Shown piece by piece: positions 15,595-29,054 of a DNA stretch of 64,000 bases (position 1 is the stretch's first letter; each line of letters starts with the position of its first letter). Both the position numbers and the translations under genes were made by a program. The DNA is from Tulasnella sp. 424 (taxonomy: Eukaryota > Basidiomycota > Agaricomycetes > Cantharellales > Tulasnellaceae). The stretch lies in contig WSUB01000048.1 of the NCBI GenBank assembly GCA_019633425.1, positions 1 to 64,000 of the forward strand, written 5' to 3'. The notes under the pieces are model-generated. The model did not search any database. It was given only the letters and a program-made list of their open reading frames with translations, and was not told the DNA's origin.

Positions 15595-16283
15595 CTAGCG
15601 GCTGATAGTGCAGGTGAGGAAGGCGTACCCAATGATAGTGACAAGTGTGATAACGATCGACCATAGGAAGGGTACCCATCTAATGCAAAGTGGGAATGTA
15701 AGTCGATAAGGTGGGTCCATGGAGTTACGCCACTGCGGCAACCCACGTTGACATCCGGAACAAGCCGACCGAGTATACCGCTGCCAATGAGTAACCTTTA
15801 GATGGATCAAAAGGATGAGCACTTTCTGATGCATTAAAATGGTACCATGGAGGCAGGACCGCTCACCTATAATCGCCGAACTGAGAACACCCAGAAGCAT
15901 GCCAAAGAAAAGATAGACAAGAGGTGCGAGAAGAGCGACCTTGTTGATGGTACGCTTGGTCACCAGATGGACGAATAATCCATGCAGCCCACAGAGAAGA
16001 TACATCGGGGTATAGAGGATTAACGTCCAGTAGAGGCAGAATCGATAGATGTCTGGGCCGGCAAAGGCAATTAGTTCGGATTGTGGCACTTCGTATACGT
16101 GGAACCTGGTTCAACCATACCTGCAGAATAATAGAGGTAGTATACCTGACCTGATGACTCTGCAGTCTCATTCGAGGCGAATTCATTACCCGGATCGTAA
16201 AGGGATGGGAATTTGGGAGTGGTATAGTTTGGCGGAGGAGTCAAAATGTTATCATCGGATTGTGAGAGCGTATTTCCCATCAC
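15595..16283 (-). CDS. Small four-helix membrane protein, unknown function
   Basis: About 160 residues in four exons. Exon 1 (from ATG 16283) is hydrophilic and rich in N, P and T. Exon 2 (16088-15867) encodes three hydrophobic helices including FCLYWTLILYTPMYLLCGL and VALLAPLVYLFFGMLLGVL. A tiny exon reads AVYSVGLFRMST and joins through AC|A to the last exon, WVPFLWSIVITLVTIIGYA, the fourth helix, ending TCTISR. The intron 1 join uses donor 16150 or 16189 and an AAG acceptor at 16089; both give the same downstream frame. The pattern fits a fungal integral membrane family without known function. It shares a 214-bp divergent promoter with the PACT-domain gene. Confidence 0.7.
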
Positions 16284-16497
16284 TGCTTTTCCCAGAAGGC
16301 AAGGTCCAGCTGGACTAGGCTACCTTTGCTGGGGCGCGGTCCAAAGGCCAGGCTTTGCCTTGCGGTGGTGGAGGTTGAAGGACCCGCATGTGGTCACGTG
16401 TTTTTGACCTGAACTGAGAAACACGACAAACAACCAACCCGCCCACCATCAACCGACCCGCGAACTCCTTCGAAACGACCAGACCAACCAGCCACTA
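16284..16497. promoter_or_regulatory. Bidirectional promoter, membrane protein / PACT protein
   Basis: Only 214 bp separates the two ATGs. The right half is rich in ACC/CCAACC and has no TATA box. Confidence 0.5.
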
Positions 16498-19400
16498 ATG
16501 GATCTCCTACTGGAGACGCCTTCACGCGTACTACGAAGGATCAAAGAAAACGATGTTCGAAACGCGGATTTACCTGCTCTGCCCTCATTCTCATTCGCAG
16601 ATGTCGACCCATCTACTTCATCCGCCTCATTTCGCCAATCCCCTTCAACCATTCGCGATGCCAAGGGGTTCTCTGAATCAGAGCTCTCTGAAGACGACGA
16701 CGATAACGACTCGCAACCTACACCGATGCCGATAGTGAAACAACAACCGCGCTCACAACAGCACCAGCCTCAAACGCCACAGTGGTCAACTCCCGGTCAC
16801 GGAGACAGAACCGTTCGCCGACCTACCCCAGGGAGTTCTGGCTCGCGTGTTAGGTTCGCGCATTCCGTCATGACCAGATCATTCAGCGCTAGTCGCGTCG
16901 AAGGCGAGGAAGGAGGGAGCATCGAGGCGAGCAGGATTTCGTATGTTGACACGGAAGAACAGCCCGACGACTTGCAGTCCCGCGATACATCCAGGAGCTC
17001 GAACCGCTATCCTCCAACGGACCCGGGAGAACGATCACGCTCGTTTTCGGGTTCGTCGTCGTCTGGGCGACAGCCGTCTGAAGTGGATTTGAACGATTCG
17101 CGTGAATACGACTACTCGCATTCGAGGAGCAGAGAATCCAACCCTGCCGTCTATCGAGAGGATGAAGACTTCCAGGAGGGAATTAGTCTCGTCAACGCTC
17201 TGCAGCCCGTCAGTCCATCGGGTTCGCCACCTCCAGCAGCGCTAGACGCGTCAAAGAGCAAATCTTTCGCCGAATATGAGACAAGTATGAGGTCAGAACA
17301 GAGGGTGAGAATAAATTGACGCTCAGAAAAGTCCATTGAAGCACACCTAACGATGTCGGACTTGGTCCTGTAGGCTTCACCTTTTGACCCGGCGAAATGG
17401 GGAAACAATATTTCGCGTCGACGACCTCGGTCAAGGCAGGAAATTACGTCGCGGCGGGTCTCCGACTCCCAGAGCGAGGCGGACACGAGCATTCCTACCC
17501 CAGAAACGAAGGTGGTTGCTCTCCCGGTCGCACCTCTCAATACCGCTGTCGTGGAGGCCGAATCCGAGATAATCTCGGAAAGCGAAGGACGACCTGCTTT
17601 GACGGAGGACGACGCCACCGACGCAACCGCCAGTCAAGCCGACCAGGACGAGACGACCCGCCCAGCGAGGCATTCGACACCTTCCATCACGTTCTCGACA
17701 CCGTCGTCACTCAAATCTCAATCTCCTGGGGCACGCCAAAGTCCTTTTGCCCAGGCTTTCCGTGCAGCCGCTTCAACTTCACCTCAGCAGACCCCTGGTC
17801 CGGGTGTCAAATTTGTCGAACCAACTCCTGCAAGGATCAGTCCGCGGTCCTATGCGACTCCAGCTGCGCAACGCGCGTACCAGGTCATTGTCAATACGTC
17901 AGGCCGACCTCGATTCAAAGCTGGCACTCCTTACCGCCGTCAACGCTTCTCCATGTCTCCCACCCAGCTCCAAACTCCCGGTGGTAGCGATCCAAATGGC
18001 TCCTTCATATCGACCGCGTCCTCGCATGACCTAACTATCCATCCCCGTGCCAATGCCTCTTTCGACCTTATCAGCAATACCCAAGGGCGGTTGGACCATG
18101 CTAAGCTCCAGAAGCAGCTCAGTCGAATGAATCAAGTTCTATCCAAAGAGAACGCTGAGCTCAACGATCAGAAAATCAACCTAGAAGAGTCCAATCTGAA
18201 GCTGGTCGAGGATAACGAGGAGCTTCGGAAGCTCGTCCAAGCCTTGCGCGAGGGAGTGGAGTTGCATGAAGCGCATATCGACATGCTAGAATCGGCGGGC
18301 CCAGTCCAGGAAGACGAGAAGGAGGAACTCTACGCCGACTTGGAGGCAGCGGAGAAAGAGCTGGAGACGGCAAAGAGGCAGACGGAGGAGCTTCATACCC
18401 AGCTCACTGCTACCCAAAAGGCACTTCGCGATGAACGAGCCTCTCATGTCGCTTCCAAAGACGAGTTCGAAGCAAGACTTGCGGAGGAGGCCGCTGAAGC
18501 TGAAAAGGTGGTGGCAGCTCTCAACAAGAAGATCCTTGCGGTTGAGGCCGACGCTAAGGGCATGAGGAAATTAGCAGAGAGCCGCGAGGAGGAAATCGAA
18601 GCGCTGAAGGAGAGACTGGAAGCGGAAGACAGGTCTGAGGACGACAAGGTCCTGAGAGCAGAACAACGAGCCGAGGAGTTACGTCGGGCGAAGGAGAGGA
18701 TTGAAGACCGAGTCGTCGAACTGGAACAAGAGCGAGATTCCGCCAGGTCCAAGTTGAACGCTCAACTCTCCACCTTGCAGCATCTCGAGTCCAGGCTTGA
18801 GCGAACCGAGTTTGATCTCAAGTCCGAACGTGTGCGGTCAAAGGAGATCGAATCCGAATTGGAATCTGCCCAGGAAACGCTTCTCCAAACTACGCAGCAG
18901 TTAGGAGACCTGGAATCCGTGCTCGAGCAAACTAGTCAAGAGCTGGCTCGGAAGCACGAATCACTGTCTGACGCCAAGGAGAGGATCGCCGAACTGGAGG
19001 CAAGGATCAGTCTCGAAGCCGACTCACAGGGCCTGAAAGAGCAGATGGATGCGCTCGAGGATGATCTTCGTGGTGTCGAGTCTGATAACCAACGATTGGA
19101 ACGAAGCACGAAGCGGATGGAGTCAGCATTGGAGGATGCGGACCGCCGAGCCTCAGCATTTGAGGAGGAAAAGGCAACCTTCAGTGTCAAGATCGCGGTT
19201 CTGGAGCGAGAGAAGAAGGATCTGCAAGACCTGTTCGCCCAGGCTCGGAAGAACCGACCCACTACACCATCCCAGTCCGTCTCGGAGGCGTTCGACGGCG
19301 AAGATCACATTTCCCTTGTCAAGCACGAGGACGAAATCCGTCGTCTCGAGAACGAGCTCGACTCTGCCTATCGTCAAATCGGTCGACTCCAGCACGACCT

Positions 19401-22009
19401 CTGCGACACCCCGTGCCGAAAGGCGATTCAGACCGCCAAGGAAGAAAAGATTCGGATCTTGGAGGATCAGAAGAAGGAGCTCATGGAGCAGTTGACTTCC
19501 CTCCGAAGAATCCTGGCGGAGCATGTCTCAGTCTGGGAGGAGACTGTGAGCATGGCAGCAGGGGCCGGGATGACGAGCAAGTCTATGCGACAAGCAAGCA
19601 ATCAGAGCACTCCGGCAGCGCATCGTTCAATCCTCTCCCTTCGAGGAGGAACTCCGAAGACCCCAAGAGGCCATATTAAAGACGTACGTGACTTAGTGGT
19701 TGCTTCGCAATTTAATGATACTCATTACATTGCGGATCTAGGTTACTTGGGCAGATCAATCCTCCCTCGGCAGTACTAGCATGGCTGCACGGTTAGGACC
19801 ACTCCAGCAAGAAGCCTCGATGCTTGCGCACGAGCTTCAAGCTGCCAACGAACGACTCGACGCCAAGTTTGACGACCTCCAGAAAGCTGGAAACCGTAAC
19901 ATCTCCCTGACGCGACAACTCGAAGATGCTCGGCAGAGGGAAATCGCACTCCAGACAGAGCTTGAGAGGTTGCAAAGACGGGAGGATCGACTGGTCAAGA
20001 ATCTTGAACGTTGCAAATGCGGCAAGTGCGGGAAAAGATTCGATGCCTCCGGTCTGGCTAAGGTGGACGGCGAACGGTGCGTTTCCCCGTTTGACAAGAT
20101 ACCTGATTAGCTGCTAATCCTGACCTCAGAGGAGCGTCTAACGATTCCATGAACTCTACGACGTCTGAACGACCTGACAAGAAAACCGTTGCCCTCAAGG
20201 ACGCCGAACTCGATAAGCTCAAGTCGCAATTGCAGCTCCTCGAAAACGAGAAAGCCTCGCTCGAGGAGACGGCTCGCAAACTGAATCTTGAGGCACAAAA
20301 GGCCCAAGCGAAACTGGCACGGGCTGCTGAACGAGACAGGCAGACCTCTGAACTCCTCAAGACCGTGAAGGATGAAGGAGAGCGGCAGCGGATTCGTTTG
20401 GAGCGGGTGAGTCTCAGTCCAAGCCTCAATCGAAATCGGACTGACCCGTAACAAAGGAACGCGATGCCGCGCGAGAGGATGTCCGGGAGCTGGAACGCGA
20501 CCTCAGGCAAGACCGACTTAAACTCAGAGCATTGGAATCGCAGCAAGCTCAGTCTACCAAGGAGATTGAAGACGTTGCATCGAAGCTTCAGCGCAAAGAA
20601 ACGGTAAGGCGTCCTTGCAATGATGTAGACTTTCAAACCCACTCCTAGTTGCAGGACATGCAAAACGTCCGTGATCAGCTGCAACAAGCGAAGCAACGAA
20701 GCCATGAGTTGGAGGAGGAGCTTAGAGGTAGGAACGTTCCTGTGATTGTACTCGAGCGCGCACTAAACCGGATCATTGTAGCCAATACCAGTGCCGGACG
20801 CAAGAACCGCAGCCTTGAACAGAAATTAGCGGAAAATCAACGGGGCGTTGACGACTTGCGTCGCGAACGAGATGGAATTGCCGAGGATTACGCCAAACTG
20901 CAACGCAAATTTAATCAGTCCAACAAGGTACGTAACTTGTGACGATGATAATACACCTCCGCTAACGAGAGGTTGGGGGTATTAGGACGCGGACAACCTC
21001 CGACAACAGCTCAAGAGCGTTCAGGCGATACACGATGTCAAACTTCATCAGCTCGAGTTGCAAAAGTCCGAAATCGACGAGCTCCGAGTCGCCGTCAGCG
21101 GAGCTGAGGCAGCTAAGGCTCAGAGGACCCAAGAGCGAGCGGCGGAGAACATTACCGGGTTACAAGAGGAGTTACGACGCTTGGTCAAGGACGCCGGCGA
21201 CTTTGCTCGAGATCTCGACGACTTGCGCTCCGAACGTGATGCCCTCGTAGCCCACAGTGAAGAAGAGAAGGCAGCGGCGGACAGAGCGAAAGTGCAAGCA
21301 GAATCACAAATCAGGCTTTTGAAGGAGCGAATCACGGACCTGGAAAAGAAAGCTAATTCGGCGGAGAACGCTCCTACCGGACACGTCTACCTGAGGTTCG
21401 TGTTTTCTTTCGGCATTCATCTCCCACGTGTTTTACTCAAATTATGGCCTTTTCTTTTTTAAACAGCGATGAACAAGCGTTGCAAGCTTTGAAGACACAA
21501 CACAAGAACGAATGCAAGGGTCTCATAGTCCAAATCCGGTACCTCAAGGAGCGAGTTCGCCGTGAAGCGACGATGCGCAGTGACCTCGCTTATCAGAAGA
21601 CGTGGTTGCTTGGCATCATTGGAGTTATGGAGCGCAAGTGAGTCCCTCGTCATATAACGGATGAAGACCCGAGAACGCTGACCACCCCGAATCCGCCGAC
21701 AGCGAAGCGCGTATTTTGGCTTTGATCGCCCGCGTTGGGTATCCCAAGGAGAAGGCTGAGGGCGAACGGTCAAGACCAACGTTGAAGCGAGTAGCTTATG
21801 CTGTAAGATTTATGGTCCGGATTCGGTAAGTCGTTAGCGTGACGGAGAACCCCGCCGTCATCGAACACAGTAGCTAATTTTACGGTCCAATCAGGCGCCT
21901 GAGCGAGGCTTGGCGAGAGACTAGCGCGGCGAAACATGCCATTGCCGCCGCTTTGGAAGATGTGAGGCGAAGGCGAATCGTGAGCAACCCTGGAACAGCT
22001 GGACAGTAG
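16498..22009 (+). CDS. Pericentrin/Pcp1-like spindle pole body scaffold (PACT domain)
   Basis: Very long coiled-coil protein of roughly 1,550 residues. Exon 1 (16498-17304) encodes an acidic, Ser-rich disordered N-terminus with many SP/TP sites. Exon 2 (17374-19683) begins disordered and from about 18070 turns into uninterrupted heptad coiled coil, which continues through several short exons to about 21360. The C-terminus holds the diagnostic PACT-like segment: RSDLAYQKTWLLGIIGVMER, then across an intron EARILALIARVG, then a basic part VAYAVRFMVRIRRLSEAWRE. PACT domains anchor pericentrin, AKAP450 and fission yeast Pcp1 to centrosomes or spindle pole bodies through calmodulin. The role as gamma-tubulin complex receptor at the spindle pole body is inferred from that family. 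I did not recognise a clear CM1 motif. Confidence 0.85.
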
Positions 22010-22189
22010 ATTAGATTGCCATGCTTTCGAAGTAAACTTATTCTCTGTATGAACTTCCGTTGTTCCTCTTTGTACGAGTAGAGGTAATACTACTTATGGT
22101 CTATGATGCGTTTGGTGTGGGCGCCAAAGAACTTTGATCCACGTTGCAAGCGTGTTGCACCGGAAGGGATCGTACAAAGGAGTATCCAA

Positions 22190-23673
22190 TTATTGACAAC
22201 CCGCATGACGGGCCACCCATCGACCGCCGGTGCTTGACCTGGATCTTTCCGCAGGGCTTGTGGGCTTTTCCCGATCCTCTGCTAAAGCCACCGATTGGGG
22301 TGTCCAAAGTCGTTCCAAGGGCGGGAGGTGCCCCTCCCTTGACATGTTCTTCTGACAGACACAGCATTGGTCGGTGAATAGTTTGTCGTAAGTCGAGATA
22401 AGATCCTGGAGAACCGAAATGAAAAAAGAGAAGAGAAGAAGAATTATTTTATCAATTGTGTTTCCCCTTCGGCGTTCAGGGTACGAGATCACCGAATGGG
22501 AAGTTGGGAATGAGATGAGCGAGGCACGAGGCCTCGGAATGAAAAAACTTACGATGAGTTGCGGCAAACTCGCTTTTGATGAACCTATCCCCGATGACGG
22601 GGAGGCTGTCGCCGGAGTCTCGGAGATGACGCGCATGAGCGTTTGCGACATGTTGCGGAAGATGGAGAACTCGGATTGCATGTGTGGTAGTCTCTAGAAG
22701 CAGGGTGGACGCGCGGACCGCCGGCGGAATGGGGTGGAAAGGGACGACATTGTTAGTTTTGAGAATTACCCGGGAGAAGATGCACGAGAAGGGGGCCAGA
22801 AAAGAAGCAACAGGTTTACTTTTTCCCTTGGTCCCAAAACGACCATCTTCTGAGGTCGAAGCACTGCATCCGGTGATGAATGGGAAGGAGGAGTTTGTTC
22901 TTCTTGGACGAGTGTGATGTATACGACGAAAAGGTTCGGGATGCTGACTTTGAGGATAACAGGACTCGTGATTATAGTTGGGGGGGTGGCGACATGGGGG
23001 CGCTCAGAAAGCCAGATATGGAGACGGAGGTTTGGTTTGGTGGATCTGAGGGTGCGAAGATAATCCGGGAGGGTCGAGGTCGTAATGTGAGGAGCGTCGT
23101 CCGAGGCTGGAGGAAGCAAGAGCGGTGTGACGTGCCCGTTGCCAACACTATTGGTTCGCGCTTGCAAGGAAGTCTTGTCGATTCTAAAATAAAATAAAAG
23201 GGTGCGGCGGGTGAGGGGCAAAGGAAAATGAATAAAAATCGATTTAATTGGAGGATGATGATCAGTGAAGCAGCGTGTGGGTGGCGCGCGGTGAACCCAA
23301 AAGTGGTTCCGAGATGGAGAGACAGACTTTCTTCGTTTCGGGTTATACCGATCTTGCTCATCGCGATCAAGTGGGACAAACGTTGAATCGGCAGCTTCCA
23401 GCTCCTGAGCGCGGTTCAACGCGACTTGCATCGACGGCGATCCCAGAGCCGTGACGAATGATTTCGCGGCGTCATGAGAGGCTCGCAGTTGGTAGCTTAT
23501 GGAGGTGTTGGTGGGGGGATCTTGCGCTCTGACGGAGTTGAGATGCTGCAGCAGACGGGAAAGACTCTCCACCTGAGTTTCGAGATCCTGGGCTGAAAGA
23601 TTAGCTGAAATGTGTGTCGAGAGAGTGTGTTTGGAGGGGGAGTACGTACGGATTGAGGAAGTTCAGCGTCCAT
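22190..23673 (-). CDS. MED27: Mediator complex subunit 27
   Basis: Subunit of the Mediator tail, which links transcription factors to RNA polymerase II in the nucleus. The start exon is tiny (MDAELPQS, ATG 23673) and joins to DLETQVESLSRLLQHLNSV, a helical N-terminus. The middle carries LPDYLRTLRSTKPNLRLHIW and an immunoglobulin-like strand region VILKVSIPNLFVVYITL. The C-terminus is the Med27 signature: DLISTYDKLFTDQCCVCQKN, with paired cysteines, then EGHLPPLERLW and a final RWVARHAGCQ before TAA at 22190-22192. Five or so exons. It converges with the PACT gene (181 bp apart) and diverges from the MFS transporter. Assignment is by pattern to fungal Med27 proteins. Confidence 0.8.
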
Positions 23674-23935
23674 GGTGTGGGTGGTGGTGGTTAGGTGAGA
23701 ACGGCGCGAATCGGACGTCGGCGGTCTTTGAGTAGAAGACGTTGGTCCCTGCGTCCCACAACAACACAACGAACGACTGCACCCAGCCAAAGGGACTCTA
23801 AATAATATAACATGCTCCCAGTCCCTGCCCATCTCTCTCCTCCTCCTCCACCACCCGCTACTACGCTCTCTCCCCTCCAGCCCGCTACTCACTTTTCGTC
23901 CGGCACGACTCGCTACGCCCCCAATACATGACATT
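23674..23935. promoter_or_regulatory. Bidirectional promoter, Med27 / MFS transporter
   Basis: A 262-bp gap between divergent ATGs, with a C/T-rich block (CTCCTCCTCC) near 23835. On the minus strand the sequence AATATAACAT near 23803 is AT-rich but no consensus TATA is obvious. Confidence 0.45.
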
Positions 23936-26856
23936 ATGCCTTCAACACATCCTCATGTGAACGCACCAGGAGAGCACGGGCAGGACCCTTCTCCTGTCGC
24001 ACTCGAAGAGGCTCGCACTTTGACACCACATGAGCTGGAGGATCAACATCAAAATGCTCAGCCAGATGGGCAAGCCCAGCATTGGACCACAAAAGAGGTC
24101 CACGTCATTCCAGAAAAGTGAGCAACGACGTCAGGGGAAAAAATACCAACAGGAATCGGGGGGTCTGATACATTTGTTTTGTGTGTATAGCAATATGTGG
24201 ATTATCGTGCCTGGGTAAGTTTCTTTCGCTTGGCTAACCTTGCATCTCATAACGCTAAACACCATGGTCCGCCGTAGGTTGATGCTTTCCAGTACGTCCC
24301 ATGCGACTCCCGTAACGACGACCTCTTTTCTCAACGTGTTCCCACTCCAGTCTTTCTGGCCGCGCTGGACCAGACGGTCGGTGAGTGTCTCGTCATAGAC
24401 GTCTCGTAAGCCGCGGCATCTATTTTTCCCTGACCACATTCCCTCCGGCAATCTCGGCGTCCCTCCCCCCCTCCAACAGTTGCCATCGCCCTGCCCACCA
24501 TCGTTCGCAAGCTCGGAACATCAGACGGGTACGCCTGGGTAGGCTCAGCGTACATGTTGACGTCCGGCGCGACGTCTCCATTCTGGGGCGTGTTATCGGT
24601 TAGTAGTAATTTATTCTTGGCCCCTTCTCGGCATCACCCGTCTTATTGTTTTTTCATTTGTCCCTGATATCCCTTGCTCCCTCTCTCTCGGCAGGACCTG
24701 ACTGGCCGTAAACCCCTGCTCTTCTTCGGAATGACATTGTTCATGGCTGCCTCGGCATTGTGCGGCGCCGCCCAGAGCATGACGTGGTTGATCGCTGCCA
24801 GGGCGGTTCAAGGCATTGGGGGAGGCGCATTGGTCTCGATGACCCAAATCACAATTGGGGACGTCGTGTCGTTGGAGAAAAGGGCCCAGTTCCAGGGCCT
24901 GATCGGTGCGACGTTCGGCATCGCGGCAGTCTTGGGTCCAGTCCTGGGAGGCCTTTTGACGCAGGTGAACTGGAGATGGATTTTCTGGGTCAACATCCCA
25001 ACGGGTGCAATAGGCGGCCTTCTTCTAACAAAGGTATGGGTCTGGGCACTTTTATATTGGTTGTCGATAAACTGATGGCCGAATGCCCGATTCCGCAGCT
25101 AAACGTAAGCAAGCGTTGGTCAAGTCGATGTGTAACCCTAGCCTAACGTATTCATTTGCGGATAGTTGAATCCGGTGCCACGCAAGACACTCCGTGAACA
25201 CATGAAGAACTTTGACTTTATTGGACTCTTCCTCATCACCACAGCCGTCGTCTGCCTTCTTCTCGGATTCACGCTTAGCCAGTCAAGTTGGTCGCACCCA
25301 GCGACTATCGCTTTGATCGCCGTCGCTCCTGTCGTTTTTGCTTTGGGTAAGTTTTCAACCCACTCGCGCCCGAGAGCTGCACTGCTTAATGCGCGCACTT
25401 CTTTTACCTAGGTGTCCTCAACGAGTTCCTCACCAAGCGCCGCCCGATCCTTCCTCCGCGACTTTTCAGAACGCGAACGACGCTCATTCTCCTCATTTCG
25501 ATCTTCTTTCACGCGTTTGCGTTCTTCGCTGCAACCTACTGTGAGCAATAGGCAGAGTCACTCAGCTAGGACGAACACTTTCGCTGACGCTCGTTCGTTT
25601 GCTCGCCCCAGACCTTCCGCTCTACTTCCAGATCCGTGGAGCGTCCATCATCGTCTCTGCATTGTTGATGATACCCTACTCCCTCTGTACCAGTATCCTC
25701 TCTATCGTCAGTGGATGGTACATCTCGACTTCCAAGAAGTGGCGTCCGACGCTTTGGGTTGGCTGGGTAAGCAGGGTTTTTTTTTGACTATCTCGGAAAA
25801 TGCGGCGGGGCAGCTAACCGTTTTTGGCTCCAAAGGGAATCGCAGTACTCGGATACGGCTTGATGATTGATTTAGACTCGACTTCCAACCGGTAAGCACA
25901 AATGAGCTTCACAAAAAGGGGTGTTCTTTTAGCCTCATCGTCACCCTCCTCCTTCACAGCGTCAAGGAAGCCATTTACACTTTGATTGCTGGAATCGGTA
26001 TCGGGTGTCTCTTCCAGACTCCGATGGTTGGTAAGCAAAAAAAAACCTAATGGTTTATCTTTCAAGTCCCCGCCGGCTAAGCGACGATTGTTTTCGGTTT
26101 TCTAGGTATGCTTTCGGCAATGCCTCAAAAAGAGATGGCTTTGGTTACTTCAGCCACTCAACTCACTCGGTCCGCTTCCTTCTTCTCGCCACCGTGATTT
26201 CAAACGCTGACAGTGGAATCTACACACTTTTTTTTAAACAGTTTGCTTGGCGGAACAGTCGGCATTAGCGCTGGAGGAGCCATCTACCTCTCCATTCTGC
26301 GACAGAAACTCGACGAAGTCCCCGGCTTTGACGGCATTGAAATTCCCAACGGTGACCTTATCAACCTGGTCGGATCTCTCTCGAGCATCCAGCCCGATAC
26401 GCTGAAGTGGTCGATAATCAAGGCGTATTCTGAAAGCTTGTCATGGATCTGGTGCGTTTGACGAGTGGTACATGCCGTAAACAGTTGGATCTAATCGCTC
26501 GACCTCGCATATGTAGGCTCGTTTGCACGCCGATTCTTGGAGTTGGGTTCTTGCTTGGTATGTCGTTGCTTGCGGGATGTTTTGCATCTATTAAGATGAA
26601 GCCGCTCACCGCCTCGAATCGGCCTACAGTTCTATGCGTCCGAGTATACGGGATGGATCGTATCAACATCAAGTCTGGAGAGAAACCACCAGCGGAAGGG
26701 CATGACGCGGCGACATCCGCACCCGGGACGTCAGAAGAGTCAAGTCCAACGGCGTCCCCGATCGATGAGAAGGATTCCGAACCACCATCTGCGGGCCTCG
26801 AGTTGACCTCTGCTTTACCGATATCAGTCGCTTCCGAACAAAGGACAGCGCCGTGA
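23936..26856 (+). CDS. MFS drug/amino-acid transporter, DHA2 (14-TM) family
   Basis: Proton-coupled exporter of the major facilitator superfamily. About 560 residues in roughly twelve exons. The N-terminus is a 60-residue hydrophilic tail. TM1 carries FLAALDQTVVAIALPTIV, the DHA2 motif D1. TM2-3 carry motif A (SDLTGRKPLLFFG) and the next helices have RAVQGIGGGALVSM (motif B region) and GATFGIAAVLGPVLGG (motif C). The second half includes LPLYFQIRGAS, FQTPMVGMLSAMP and a last helix GVGFLLVLCVRVYG joined across an intron (donor about 26560, acceptor about 26630). The C-tail is long and rich in P, S and E. Relatives include Azr1/Sge1 drug exporters and the vacuolar Vba basic amino-acid transporters; I cannot choose between them. 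Confidence 0.9.
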
Positions 26857-27151
26857 TCCCTAACGTTCGCTTTCCCTTTCGTTCGTTCGTTCTACTCTAC
26901 CCCTTTATTTGACACGTCACTGGACTTTGCATACCTGCACTAATGTACATTCTCGACACGATACCTCAATACAACTGCTCTCGTTTTTAGTGGCCTTCTT
27001 GGTCCCCTGCAACTATATTTATCCATGATTCGCATGCGCCCACAGATAGCGACCACGCCCCCGCTAAATACAGTCGATCTGCAGGGTCGACCCACTCGCA
27101 TTCAAGTTGAAACCAATATTAATTAAATAATATCGACCCCGAGGTGAGCTC

Positions 27152-28443
27152 TCAACGAAGTGAAGCCTTCTTCGACATGCATGAAAAGACCAAAAAAGCC
27201 GTGCTCAGCCCAAGCAAGAATCCCGTCGTCAAGCCGATTTGGAACGACGTATCTAAGCTTCTTCGAGTTACTGGTTCCGTCTGAACGTCTGTCTTACTAC
27301 CCTGCATCGCTGGCGCCAGTTCAGCCAAGTTCGGAATTTCTCGAAGTTCTTGAAGTTCCTCCGGGGAACCCGGATCCCGGACTTCGCTCGTGCAATTCAA
27401 TATCTCGTCGCCTCTCTCCGCGTGTGGGTCGAAATCCTTGAGAGCCTCATGGTACTTGTAGAGGGTTCTACGAGGGAAAGGGAAAATATTTGCGTTAGGC
27501 AGGCCGTTCCCAGTGGAAAAAAAAGTACTCAGGGTGTGTGTCTAACGAACCTCCGAACACCAGTCACTTCCCTTTTGAAGTCGCACGGGTCTTCTATCTC
27601 CTCCTGATCATCTACGTCCAGGAATACGTCCACGGGAACCTTGTAGTCGACAAGGCGAAGGTTCCGGTCGATTCCGTCGTAGAGCTGTTTCCCATCTTCC
27701 AGCGTGAAGCCGGGCATGGGTTCGTCTGGGTCGTGCTGCTTTCTGTACTCTTTCCACATTCGAAAGACCTTGTCTTCTGCTTCGTCGTAGTATTGCTCGA
27801 AGCGCAAGCAATCTCCTTTATGGAGGATCTCCCACCCTCCTCCGGTTTCATCGGCTGATTTGCACGGGGTCACTGACACTGCCATGGCGTGGAACGTATG
27901 GCTTGTATACAGGTAAGCCGTCTCAAGCTTGCGACGACATAATGGAGGTCCTTCAATCCGATAAGCGGGTCGAGCGTGCTCGTCTGCATCCGCGTTGGCT
28001 GTCTCCTCTGTCTCCTGTGAGGCGGTAGTTACCGTTCGGCACATTCCGCTTACCCCACCTGGGTGCAATACTTTAACAAAGTTAGGAAAGTAGTCCAGTG
28101 ATGGAGGTTGTGCTCCAATTAGACACAGTTGGATGTTTTCTGGGGGTGCATGGGGAGGAGGGTTGGGGCCATCCCACCGGTCTTTGGGATCGAAGATAGA
28201 CGATCCGCCGACGTACGCGAGGTAGCGTTTAAAGGTGAACTGCTCGAGCTCTGCGGCAAGCTCGGGGTACCGCTTGAAGTCATCCCTGAGAGCCTTCTTA
28301 GAGATGGAGAAGGAAATCAGCATGGGCTGCTGCAGCTGAGGCTGACGCCGCGGCCGAGGGGGAGGATTGAAGAAAGGGTCGTCTTCAGGGTTATAGAAGA
28401 CACTTGCGGACGGGGCTGGAGCACGAGTGACGCGGGATTCCAT
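27152..28443 (-). CDS. Tail-anchored family, copy 1
   Basis: Two-exon gene of about 390 residues, from a family I do not recognise. Shared core in order: PMLISFSISKK, FKRYLAYV, a DP-x-x-x-W site, PPENIQLCLIGAQPPSLDYF, a segment with paired polar residues, FTLEDGKQLYDGIDRNL, and EIEDPCDFKREV just before the last intron. That intron falls at the same phase-2 position in all four copies (CGG AG|GT). The last exon ends with a single hydrophobic helix, FQIGLTTGFLLGLSTAFLVF, and a short basic tail SCMSKKASLR, so the protein is predicted to be tail-anchored in ER, mitochondrial or another membrane, with the bulk in the cytosol. This copy is the most diverged from copies 2 and 3. Confidence 0.8.
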
Positions 28444-29054
28444 AAGTTATCGTGAAGGGTTTAGAAGGAGAATATGTGATGTGTGTCGGGGTGAGGGACT
28501 TTGGAGCAGAATCGAGAGACTTTGCCGGTTAATAAAGATCAATGCCGCGGCGCAAGTTCTGGATGCAGAAATAAACAGCCCTTAAAGGCATGTCCACAGA
28601 GCGACCGTTGCGTTGCGAGTATGCGTAGCTTTTGTGGTCTGGCTAAAGCAGCATTCCTCTCTTTGTGTGGGTGGTGCATTCAGGGTACAGCTGTCCAGAC
28701 GCCTAACAAAGGGGAAGAAACGCGCCTCACGCCTCCAGCAAGTCGACACTGAGGCAGGCACCCTGATTTTAGCCCCTTTGTTCAGGATTTTGCAACCTCT
28801 GAGAGAGGTTTCGACTGAAATTAGCTTGTACTGAATGCTCTTGCTCCAAGTGGGGGGGTTCAATTTCGGATGCCGCGGTCAGCGCTTTGCAAATTTGTTT
28901 GGCAGCGTCTTCAAAGAAATAGTCCAGCGCCGCTTCAAAGACCTTCGACCGCTTGGCATAATCTACATGGTGGTCTAATATTCATGGAAGATATTGCGTA
29001 GTATTGGTATTGTACTATAACTCCAGGTGGTCTAAGCTAATCAATGCTCCCCCG
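28444..29054. other. Intergenic between tail-anchored copies 1 and 2
   Basis: About 610 bp. A stretch near 28900-28990 (AAGAAATAGTCCAGCGCCGCTTC...CTACATGGTGGTCTAATATTCATGG) is repeated with few changes near 30565-30645, that is, upstream of copy 1 and copy 2 respectively in minus-strand terms. It is duplicated flank, not a gene. Confidence 0.6.

Noticed and set aside
22419..22697. Plus-strand ORFs at 22419-22917
   Set aside because: They are antisense shadows of Med27 exons and introns.
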